A DNA stretch of 64,000 nucleotides from Burkholderiaceae bacterium (GTDB lineage: Bacteria; Pseudomonadota; Gammaproteobacteria; Burkholderiales; Burkholderiaceae_C). The notes beneath the pieces are model-generated. The model saw only the letters and a program-made list of their open reading frames with translations, was not told the DNA's origin and made no database searches. The position numbers were made by a program, and so were the translations under genes. Location of the stretch: positions 1 to 64,000 of the forward strand of contig JAMLIQ010000002.1 in the NCBI GenBank assembly GCA_023954095.1. Reading direction: 5' to 3'. Below are positions 46,349 to 53,055 of the stretch, piece by piece; the first letter of the stretch is position 1, and the number at the start of each line of letters is the position of its first letter.

Positions 46349-46569
46349 AATTCATCGGCTGGACAGGATGGGGCGAAACGGGACTGCGCCGTCGTTGCGC
46401 CGCCTCGCCAACGCCAACTTTTGAACAGCCAGGCTGAAATGGGATTCATCGACCAGCGTTCTGTCGCAGACCAGTTGTTGGCGAAACTTCCAGGCGGCCT
46501 CTGCGGACTCCGGCCAGCACTGGGCGCAGCCTACGGGTTCCCTCGGGGAGCGAGGCATCGATCGTGAAC

Positions 46570-47142
46570 TCATGGCAAGGCTACCCACATCCAGCCCCAG
46601 AGCAACAGATTCCAGGTGACGAACAATTGAATCACTTCCTTGGCACCGACGGGGTTAACCCGGTAGCGCCCATGGGCCAAGAGCAGCAGCAGCGTGAACA
46701 GGATGCCCACACCTTCCAGCACCTGCTGGTTGATGCCGAAGCGGGCATCTGCATCACTGGCAGGTACGGCGATGCGCAGAAAGATGGCATCACCTGCCTC
46801 GGCGCTTTTGGCCGCTGGGGGTGTGCCTGAATCCCGCTCATGGAATTTGCCATTGACAGTTTCCCCTGCGGCATTCTGGTAGCGATAACGGATGTAGGGG
46901 GTCGAGTAGTAGTCGTTGCCTCGTACATCGCGGCTCCAGGTGCGGTAGTTGTCCACCACTTCCACCTGGCGCCAGGCGTAGAAGTTGGGCCCCTGGTAAA
47001 AGCCATCGACGGTTTTCCATGCCCCGGCAAGCAGCGTACCCAGGAAAAGCAGCTTGAAAAAGACCGACCAGAACCAGTCCTTCATGTTTGCGGCAGCCGC
47101 CACTCCAAACCAGTAACGTATCCATTCGCGTGGTTCAATCAT
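46570..47142 (-). CDS. DUF3592-like membrane protein
   Basis: Using the ATG at 47142 the protein has 190 residues: MIEPREWIRYWFGVAAAANM, a membrane span near 25-45, an extracytoplasmic beta-rich domain (YIRYRYQNAAGETVNGKF), and two C-terminal spans. The middle domain resembles DUF3592. The start overlaps the stop of the upstream gene by 8 bases. It sits in a minus-strand run of membrane proteins (46.6-49.5 kb) of unknown role. Confidence 0.7.
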   Translation of the reverse strand: MIEPREWIRYWFGVAAAANMKDWFWSVFFKLLFLGTLLAGAWKTVDGFYQGPNFYAWRQVEVVDNYRTWSRDVRGNDYYSTPYIRYRYQNAAGETVNGKFHERDSGTPPAAKSAEAGDAIFLRIAVPASDADARFGINQQVLEGVGILFTLLLLLAHGRYRVNPVGAKEVIQLFVTWNLLLWGWMWVALP

Positions 47143-48412
47143 GGGTATTGCCGTTCTTCGCTGATCCAGATGTTGGCTGCGTCGGCCCCTCATGCAGGGA
47201 GGGCAGGGTACGCTCGCGGTAGTGCTTGTATTCTTGGCTGTATTCGTGAGGATTCAGCTTCCGCAGGCGCGATTCCAGCGCCTGGGCGTGGGCCAAACGG
47301 TCCAGCGCATGGTCGTCCAGAAAACGACGGTATCGGGTGATCGAGTCCTGTACGGCATCGTTGTACACATACCAATTCATTACCTGGTAACTGAGCAGCG
47401 CTTGGTAGAGTGCGTTCGCTTGCTGCACATCTTGCCTGGCCAGGGCGGTGGTGATCATTTTTTTGAAAGCCTCGGCCTCGTAGCCGTCAAGCGGCACTTC
47501 CTTGCCACTTCCACCGTCAAGCAAGTAGCCAAAGGCCACGACCAGTTGGCTACCGTCCCTGATTTGTTCGCACAGCGCAAGTGCGCGCTGGAGTCGGCGG
47601 AAATCCCAATTTGTTACCACCGGCATGGCCGGGCCGCGCTGGTCATTGACGTAGCTGCCCAGTTCCTCGCGCAACGGCAACTGCGCTTTCACCGTGGCCA
47701 GATAGCGATTGCGGTTGGCTGTGTAGATGGCATCGGGGGCAACCGTCTCACCGGCCTGGGCATGGGCCAGTTCGGCACGGACAAAATCCGCCAGCAACCC
47801 CACCACGTCTGGGCCTCGGTAGTTCGTGTCCTCGTAATAGCGCAGTTTGTCTTGCAGATACTCAAGCCTGGCGCGCGGCAAGGTGGGCGATTGAAGCTCG
47901 CGTTCATAGGTGTGTTTCATCAACTGGTAGCCGCTCCAGTCCAAATTGCGACAGTCGCCCCGGCGATCCGTTTCGAACTGGCGGCGCAATTGCGCATAGT
48001 CCGCCTTGGCCTGGCCGGATAGTTCCATGTCGTCGTAGAAGCCCTTGCCCCACCAGAGCAGGGGCAGCACCAGCAGGCCCAGAAGAATTTTGATGAACAG
48101 CCGGTCGTGAGTGGGCCTGGGAGGCGGCAGGGAGGTCGGCAAGTCCAGCCTGGACGCCGGATGTTGCAAATGAGGCGGCAAGTCGTCAAAGGTGATCCGG
48201 TAACGACACTCCCCGGCGCTGTCATAGACGCAAAAGATATCCGAACCCGAGGCAGGCAGCGTATTCGCCATGCGCGCCTTGTTGCGCGCGGCTTTTTTGG
48301 CACGGGAGAAGGAAATGTAGTGCCCCACCAGATAGTTACTGTGGCCGTACTGATCGTGACCGATCACGACATAGCAGCCCTTGCAGGCCCGATGCTCTGG
48401 CAGCGTGCTCAA
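47135..48412 (-). CDS. Single-pass membrane protein of unknown function (TTG start)
   Basis: A 425-residue protein. The start is TTG at 48412, with GGAAAGGA 8 bases upstream and an in-frame stop two codons before. The next ATG would remove a plausible N-terminal domain (YVVIGHDQYGHSNYLVGHYI). A membrane span lies at about 105-123 (IKILLGLLVLPLLWW), followed by a large charged helical domain rich in Tyr. It overlaps the upstream gene by 77 bases, which is long and may be real or reflect a frameshift. Confidence 0.6.
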   Translation of the reverse strand: MSTLPEHRACKGCYVVIGHDQYGHSNYLVGHYISFSRAKKAARNKARMANTLPASGSDIFCVYDSAGECRYRITFDDLPPHLQHPASRLDLPTSLPPPRPTHDRLFIKILLGLLVLPLLWWGKGFYDDMELSGQAKADYAQLRRQFETDRRGDCRNLDWSGYQLMKHTYERELQSPTLPRARLEYLQDKLRYYEDTNYRGPDVVGLLADFVRAELAHAQAGETVAPDAIYTANRNRYLATVKAQLPLREELGSYVNDQRGPAMPVVTNWDFRRLQRALALCEQIRDGSQLVVAFGYLLDGGSGKEVPLDGYEAEAFKKMITTALARQDVQQANALYQALLSYQVMNWYVYNDAVQDSITRYRRFLDDHALDRLAHAQALESRLRKLNPHEYSQEYKHYRERTLPSLHEGPTQPTSGSAKNGNTHD

Positions 48413-49034
48413 ACTTCAAGTCCTTTCCAGCTTTGACCTGCCCCCAAGCCCCAGCCACGGGTGAATGGCTTCTTTGCGTGGCATCCCTACCCCACGGTGC
48501 CAGGCCGCGCCAGTGACGCACCCACGACCAAAGCCACAACAGCACCAACCCAACGAGCAACACAGTGGCAAAGTCATACACTGCCAGCATCCGCTCCGCA
48601 CGCTCGGTCTTGGTGTTCAGCCAGACCGTACTATTGGACTTCTCCAGCGCAATTTGGTGCTGGATGCGGCGCCCGTGCGCCGTGGCATGCGCCAACGCCC
48701 GCACCGCCCACGCCATGCCCAGCCAGACCAAAACGATGAAGTTGTAACCCATCAACCAGCCCAGTGCCGCCAGCACCAGCCCCACGCCCGCTACAACAGC
48801 CACACCGCCCAGCGTGAAAGCGTGGTTACGGCGCATGTAATACGGCAGCAAACCCACCAGCACAATGAGCGTCAGCACCCACGGCACCAATTCATCGGGC
48901 CAGCCCCTTGCACCTGTGGCGCGGCACACCCACGCCACCGGCACACACGCCAGGCAAAGCAACGCCGTGCTGGCCTGCCAGGGCAAGGTGGGGATATCGC
49001 CATCCAAAACATTCGAAGGGTGGTGCTGCGCCAC
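48336..49034 (-). CDS. Polytopic membrane protein of unknown function
   Basis: A 232-residue protein with about five membrane segments (for example ALLCLACVPVAWVC, LVPWVLTLIVLVGLLPYY, VAVVAGVGLVLAALGWLM, ATVLLVGLVLLWLWSWV) and no enzymatic motif. The C-terminal tail (last ~25 codons) overlaps the next gene by 77 bases. It starts 10 bp after another membrane protein gene. It is likely part of the same operon, with an unknown role. Confidence 0.62.
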   Translation of the reverse strand: MAQHHPSNVLDGDIPTLPWQASTALLCLACVPVAWVCRATGARGWPDELVPWVLTLIVLVGLLPYYMRRNHAFTLGGVAVVAGVGLVLAALGWLMGYNFIVLVWLGMAWAVRALAHATAHGRRIQHQIALEKSNSTVWLNTKTERAERMLAVYDFATVLLVGLVLLWLWSWVRHWRGLAPWGRDATQRSHSPVAGAWGQVKAGKDLKFEHAARASGLQGLLCRDRSRSVRPQ

Positions 49035-49043
49035 GTTGTCCCC

Positions 49044-49526
49044 CTACCGCCAGTGCAGCGCCATGCGCACCAGCATCCATACCAGCGCCAGCACCGCGCA
49101 CACCGCATAAAGCACGATCACCCATTGCGCCTGGGGCTTGCCAAGCAGCGCCACCAAACCTATCCACGACAGCAAGGCCAGCACGCCGCCCAAGTGCAAA
49201 CGGCCACTGTGCTCCAGCGCCTGCGCCAATGCCCCTGCGGCTGCCTGGGCGCCGCCCTGGGCCAGAAGGACAGTGAGCACCAGCAACACCAGCGCCAGAT
49301 AAGCCATGCACAACACGCCCGGCAAGGCTTGCGCCCATGCGGGGTAGCCAGAAAACCGCAGAAAGACATGCAAGAAAATACTCACCAGCGCCATACGGCG
49401 CAGCAGAATGAACAGGCCTGCCAGCCCCAGGCTGCCCTGCGCCAGGGCATGAAACCCGCGTCGCAAGGTGGCACGACGGGGCTGGGGCGCTGTCGGCGGC
49501 ATCAACGGTGTTTGTGTTTCATCCAT
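49044..49526 (-). CDS. Polytopic membrane protein of unknown function
   Basis: A 160-residue, very hydrophobic protein with about four spans: SLGLAGLFILLRRMALVSI, LCMAYLALVLLVLTVLLA, LGGVLALLSWIGLVALLG and WVIVLYAVCAVLALVWML. The N-terminus is proline-rich and soluble. No family is recognised. It is grouped with the neighbouring membrane genes. Confidence 0.62.
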   Translation of the reverse strand: MDETQTPLMPPTAPQPRRATLRRGFHALAQGSLGLAGLFILLRRMALVSIFLHVFLRFSGYPAWAQALPGVLCMAYLALVLLVLTVLLAQGGAQAAAGALAQALEHSGRLHLGGVLALLSWIGLVALLGKPQAQWVIVLYAVCAVLALVWMLVRMALHWR

Positions 49527-49546
49527 TCAGCGCTCCACATGGCTGG

Positions 49547-49786
49547 TTACTCCCCACCCCGCGCAGGCAGACGCACCGCTTCGGCCTCACTCGCCACCTC
49601 CACTGTGGGCAGCACCGCTGGCATGAGCGCCACGCTTTGCAGAACCAGCGATTGCAGCAAGGTGGGTGGAAAACGGAGTTCCACCGTCACACTGCCATCT
49701 GCCACTTGCGCGGCCAGTCGGTAGCAGCCACTGGCCGAATCGAAGGCTAGCGTAACGCCCGCAACCTGCATATCGCCAATGTGCAT
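49547..49786 (-). CDS. Small protein of unknown function
   Basis: This 79-residue protein (MHIGDMQVAGVTLAFDSASG) is predicted to be beta-strand rich, with no membrane segment. The ATG at 49786 has a strong AAAGGAG ribosome-binding site; a longer frame from 49909 lies inside the hydrolase gene and is rejected. It lies between the hydrolase gene (15-bp gap) and the membrane-protein genes. Confidence 0.6.
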   Translation of the reverse strand: MHIGDMQVAGVTLAFDSASGCYRLAAQVADGSVTVELRFPPTLLQSLVLQSVALMPAVLPTVEVASEAEAVRLPARGGE

Positions 49787-49800
49787 CGGGAGAACTCCTT

Positions 49801-50310
49801 TCACGCCGCCGCCATCACCCGGCGCAAAAAGCCCTCGAACAATACCCCCACCTCGGGCAGCACGCTGTTCAGCCGGTGGTCGCCATCGAGCACATGCAGC
49901 GCTGCGCAATGGGCCTGCGCGAAGCGGATGCCATGGGCCACGGGAATCACCGCATCGCGCCAGCCAAAGACCACGCAGGTTTCGTGCGTGCCGGGCACGG
50001 GATCCTGCACTGCGTAACCCGGCATGTAGAAGGCTGGTGCCATCAAAAACAAGCCCCTCGCCGCCATGCCCTGCGAAGCCACGGTGGACACATAACCGCC
50101 CATGCTGGAGCCGACCAGAACCAGCCGGTCATGCGCGGGCAGCGGCATGGCCCGCAGGCGGGCCACGCGGGCGTCGGGATCGGGCAGGTCGCCGTAGTCC
50201 GGACTCAAAACCTGCGCGCCCAGGCGCTCTGCAACGGCTGCCAGGTGCTTGATCTTGGAACCCCAGGGGCCGGATTCCTTGCCATGGGCGAAAAGGACGA
50301 GGGTTTGCAT
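49801..50310 (-). CDS. Alpha/beta hydrolase
   Basis: This 169-residue small hydrolase has nucleophile elbow GSSMGG (around residues 68-73), an N-terminal LFAHGKESGPWGSK strand-loop, an acid in FGWRDAVIP and the catalytic His in LDGDHRLN. The length and motif fit small esterase/YqiA-like proteins. There is no signal peptide. It heads the minus-strand run (49.5-50.3 kb). The substrate is unknown. Confidence 0.82.
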   Translation of the reverse strand: MQTLVLFAHGKESGPWGSKIKHLAAVAERLGAQVLSPDYGDLPDPDARVARLRAMPLPAHDRLVLVGSSMGGYVSTVASQGMAARGLFLMAPAFYMPGYAVQDPVPGTHETCVVFGWRDAVIPVAHGIRFAQAHCAALHVLDGDHRLNSVLPEVGVLFEGFLRRVMAAA

Positions 50311-50341
50311 GGCGGTTTTGGCGCTAATGGGAACGTTGGCG

Positions 50342-50710
50342 CTACTTCTGCCGATACGTAGATGAAAAATTCAACCTACTGGATTTCGCATTGAACGAAA
50401 TCGTCTTTCCCTCGTACACCATTTCAATGAGGAACAGCACATTCTCATATACACCTTTTCCAACTTCCCATTGAAATGCACCTCTATACTTATCGTCTTG
50501 CTGAGCATAATAGGCATAACCGACCCATCCATTATTTGCTGATATTTGTATAATGTGCGGCGTGGTTCGATTTATCTTGATTTCACAGTTCGGACAATCG
50601 CCCGCTGTTGATGAAGTTTGCAGCCATATGCCAGGGGGAATTTGCTCGGCAACTGCTCCGCATGAAGCAAATGCAAGCATTGCAGGGAACAGAAAATTTC
50701 TAAGCTTCAT
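50342..50710 (-). CDS. Exported small protein of unknown function
   Basis: A 122-residue protein with a signal peptide (MKLRNFLFPAMLAFASCGAV, cleaved near AVA|EQIPP) and a CPNC motif that could be a disulfide. The mature part is beta-rich (GYAYYAQQDDKYRGAFQWEV). The AT-rich codon use differs from the chromosomal flank. No family is recognised. It is one of four similar exported proteins in this region. Confidence 0.6.
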   Translation of the reverse strand: MKLRNFLFPAMLAFASCGAVAEQIPPGIWLQTSSTAGDCPNCEIKINRTTPHIIQISANNGWVGYAYYAQQDDKYRGAFQWEVGKGVYENVLFLIEMVYEGKTISFNAKSSRLNFSSTYRQK

Positions 50711-50785
50711 GGTTTCCTCAAGTAGAAAAGTGGTAGCTGATCGGGCCGCTACCTGACACCCAACGTACCTATTAATTGAAAAAAA

Positions 50786-51151
50786 TCAAACCTGCGTCAT
50801 ATCCTTGGGCATGGAAAGAAAGGCCGCGCCCATTACAGCGATAACCACGCCATAGCCCGGCAGCGGCAAACCTGACGGAGATAGCCCAACCATGACGGCC
50901 ACCACTACCGCCGCCAACAGCCCCGCTAGCACCGGATAGAAGCCCGGTGCCAGCCGCAGCACGCGACACAAAGTCAAAGCCACTGCCAGCAGCACGGCTA
51001 TGCCGACGCTGACCAACGGCCCCCAATTGAGCAAGGCGCGCTTGATAAGACGCGGGCTGTCGCTGACGGGCGTGAGCAATGACCAGCCAAGCCAGACCGC
51101 CAGGGTGACGGCGATGGAGGCGAGAAGAATGCGTTGTAAGGCTTTTTTCAT
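50786..51151 (-). CDS. Small polytopic membrane protein
   Basis: A 121-residue protein with four hydrophobic segments, including an N-terminal one (MKKALQRILLASIAVTLAVW). It has no motif. Codon usage is more GC-rich than the exported-protein neighbours. The function is unknown. Confidence 0.55.
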   Translation of the reverse strand: MKKALQRILLASIAVTLAVWLGWSLLTPVSDSPRLIKRALLNWGPLVSVGIAVLLAVALTLCRVLRLAPGFYPVLAGLLAAVVVAVMVGLSPSGLPLPGYGVVIAVMGAAFLSMPKDMTQV

Positions 51152-51196
51152 TTCAATGCGTACCGAGATTCAATCATGGCGCAGTGCAATGGGAGA

Positions 51197-51571
51197 TTAT
51201 TTCCGCCTGCTCGCGTCGATTTTGGCCTCAACCTCAGCACCAATGCCATCCCTTATCTTATTTTTCACATCAACATTTGAACCGTTGACGATCACATAAC
51301 CGAAACCCTTGGTTGACTCACAAACAAATTGGAAAGAATAGCCATCCTTATTTGCGCCATACGCAACAGCATATTGTCTCCCACCTTCTCCGGAGGAAAA
51401 GTCTTGAGACTGCACGCTGGAGAATCCAGATTTTTTCGCTGCTTCAGAGGCTATCTGCATGCACTTTTGAAGCCCCCTGTCCATATGAAAGAATTGATGA
51501 GATGCGTAGTCTGCATATGCATGACCGCAAACAGCAATGGCACCTGCCATCAAGAAAGAACGGAATTTCAT
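51197..51571 (-). CDS. Exported small protein of unknown function
   Basis: A 124-residue protein with a signal peptide (MKFRSFLMAGAIAVCGHAYA) and two cysteines in the mature part, suiting a disulfide-bonded periplasmic protein. It has a charged C-terminus (KIDASRRK). The region is AT-rich relative to the chromosome. No family is recognised. Confidence 0.6.
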   Translation of the reverse strand: MKFRSFLMAGAIAVCGHAYADYASHQFFHMDRGLQKCMQIASEAAKKSGFSSVQSQDFSSGEGGRQYAVAYGANKDGYSFQFVCESTKGFGYVIVNGSNVDVKNKIRDGIGAEVEAKIDASRRK

Positions 51572-51651
51572 ATTTTCCCTACTAAAAACTGTGGCATCGG
51601 CTCACGGAAGGTTTTTTCATTGAAATTTACAAAAAATTAAAAAAGTAAATT

Positions 51652-51990
51652 TCAGCGCTTCTGTTTTGATTTGCATTCGGCGACCAAACGCTTTGTTACT
51701 TCCTGAGCCTCATCCTGCGTTGCAGCTCCGCATAGCCCCTTTTTTGCGTCCCATATGACGCCGTTTTCCAGATTTTTTACCCGGATGGTATCTCCATCAA
51801 CAGTAATGACTTTGTTCACAAAATAATCTACATCACCACGCTTGGCGCAGCCAAAATCGGGATTCACCTCGGAGGCCAGGAAGAAGACACGGCCCGCTTC
51901 CATTGCAACACATTTTGGCTCCGCAGCTTGAGCAACAACCGAAAGCAGGGAAATGGCCGAGAACGCGAAAAAATGCAGATATCTTTTCAT
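51652..51990 (-). CDS. Exported small protein of unknown function
   Basis: A 112-residue protein with a signal peptide (MKRYLHFFAFSAISLLSVVA, cleaved near AQA) and four cysteines in the mature chain, suggesting disulfides. No family is recognised. Confidence 0.6.
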   Translation of the reverse strand: MKRYLHFFAFSAISLLSVVAQAAEPKCVAMEAGRVFFLASEVNPDFGCAKRGDVDYFVNKVITVDGDTIRVKNLENGVIWDAKKGLCGAATQDEAQEVTKRLVAECKSKQKR

Positions 51991-52016
51991 GTAAATTTCC
52001 TTTATTAATTTAACAA

Positions 52017-52229
52017 TTATTCCCAGAAAGTATTAACAGGCTGCTGAAATGCTGCTGGAGAACTCGAAAAATGACGGCTTTCCGTAGCATCATTTCCAAG
52101 ATAATTAAACTCCACCTTGAAATTTTCTTTCAATCCCATCTCGCTCAACTCTTTTGAACCAAGATCGGATGAAATACTCTTTTCCGATTGATTCACAATG
52201 ACCGGAATGGTACCTTTGGTAGTATTCAT
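52017..52229 (-). CDS. Small protein, coupled to an upstream small ORF
   Basis: This 70-residue protein (MNTTKGTIPVIVNQSEKSIS) has no signal or membrane segment. Its start codon overlaps the stop of a 52-codon upstream ORF (ATGA). It may be the remnant of a larger gene, because the 250 bp upstream hold broken reading frames. It is AT-rich like its neighbours. Confidence 0.4.
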   Translation of the reverse strand: MNTTKGTIPVIVNQSEKSISSDLGSKELSEMGLKENFKVEFNYLGNDATESRHFSSSPAAFQQPVNTFWE

Positions 52230-52384
52230 AGCCCCATTTTTTCAACCGAAGTGCGCGAGAAGAACAATCGTCCAGAGCCTTTGGCATCCAATGTCATAAT
52301 TGGAGAACCATTTTTACCTCCACATATTGGCTTTACTCGCAATGAGCGAAGCACCTCAATCTGCCGACTCATCGGCAATATCAT
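52226..52384 (-). CDS. Candidate 52-residue small protein
   Basis: Read from the sequence directly: ATG at 52384, preceded by GGAGGT with an 11-base spacer, ending in an ATGA overlap with the 52229 gene. The product begins MILPMSRQIEVLRSLRVKPI and contains GKNGSPIMTLDAKGSGRLFF, a protein-like composition. It may instead be the decayed middle of a longer gene. It was too short for a 60-residue cut-off. Confidence 0.35.
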   Translation of the reverse strand: MILPMSRQIEVLRSLRVKPICGGKNGSPIMTLDAKGSGRLFFSRTSVEKMGL

Positions 52385-52471
52385 CTGGAATACTTACCTC
52401 CGAAGCATCCACCCTAAGTCAATCAACAATATACCAACTGCCAGAAAGGCCTTCAATCCAGCATCTTGCCC

Positions 52472-53020
52472 CTACTCTTTCTTCATCTTAAATTCAGGAA
52501 ATAAATTTTTAACCTTGACGAATTCCGAAACAACCTCAATCTTCACATCCTTGAACCATAGATGCCCATTGCCAAAAATTTGCGCACCCAGAGATATTAG
52601 CGAGCTTTTTTCTGGAACATCAAGAACAATCTCTCTTTTCACCCATCTCTGCCCCTCCTTCTCTGAAACAGCTTCCCACCCTCCCATGACCAATTCACTA
52701 CCATTGCGAACATTCACCCAGACGCCTCCATAACCTATTCCATCTGGCTCAAATTTCATTGACATGGATATGCTAATCCTCTTTCCCAAGTATTCCGAAG
52801 GAGAAAAGCTTCGATAGAACTGCCCTGAATCACTTTCTGTTGATTTTGGATCCAGGAACAGGCCAGGAACAGTCCCTCTTAAATAGAATGCAGAACCAGC
52901 TTCATACGCAGATTTCTTTGAAGATTTTTCATAAAATTTCCACCCATCAGGCAAAGAATCACCCGCCATCCCATTCAGAGAGAAAGCTATCAAACCAAAT
53001 CCCAAGATATACATCTTCAT
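52472..53020 (-). CDS. Exported protein of unknown function
   Basis: A 182-residue protein with a signal peptide (MKMYILGFGLIAFSLNGMAG). The mature domain is beta-rich with many aromatic residues (GGVWVNVRNGSELVMGGWEA). The C-terminus ends in FPEFKMKKE. It resembles no family that I can name. It is AT-rich and lies downstream of the lipoprotein gene, in the same direction. Confidence 0.6.
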   Translation of the reverse strand: MKMYILGFGLIAFSLNGMAGDSLPDGWKFYEKSSKKSAYEAGSAFYLRGTVPGLFLDPKSTESDSGQFYRSFSPSEYLGKRISISMSMKFEPDGIGYGGVWVNVRNGSELVMGGWEAVSEKEGQRWVKREIVLDVPEKSSLISLGAQIFGNGHLWFKDVKIEVVSEFVKVKNLFPEFKMKKE

Positions 53021-53055
53021 TGAATTTCCTTTTTTAAATTAAACATACATACGCC

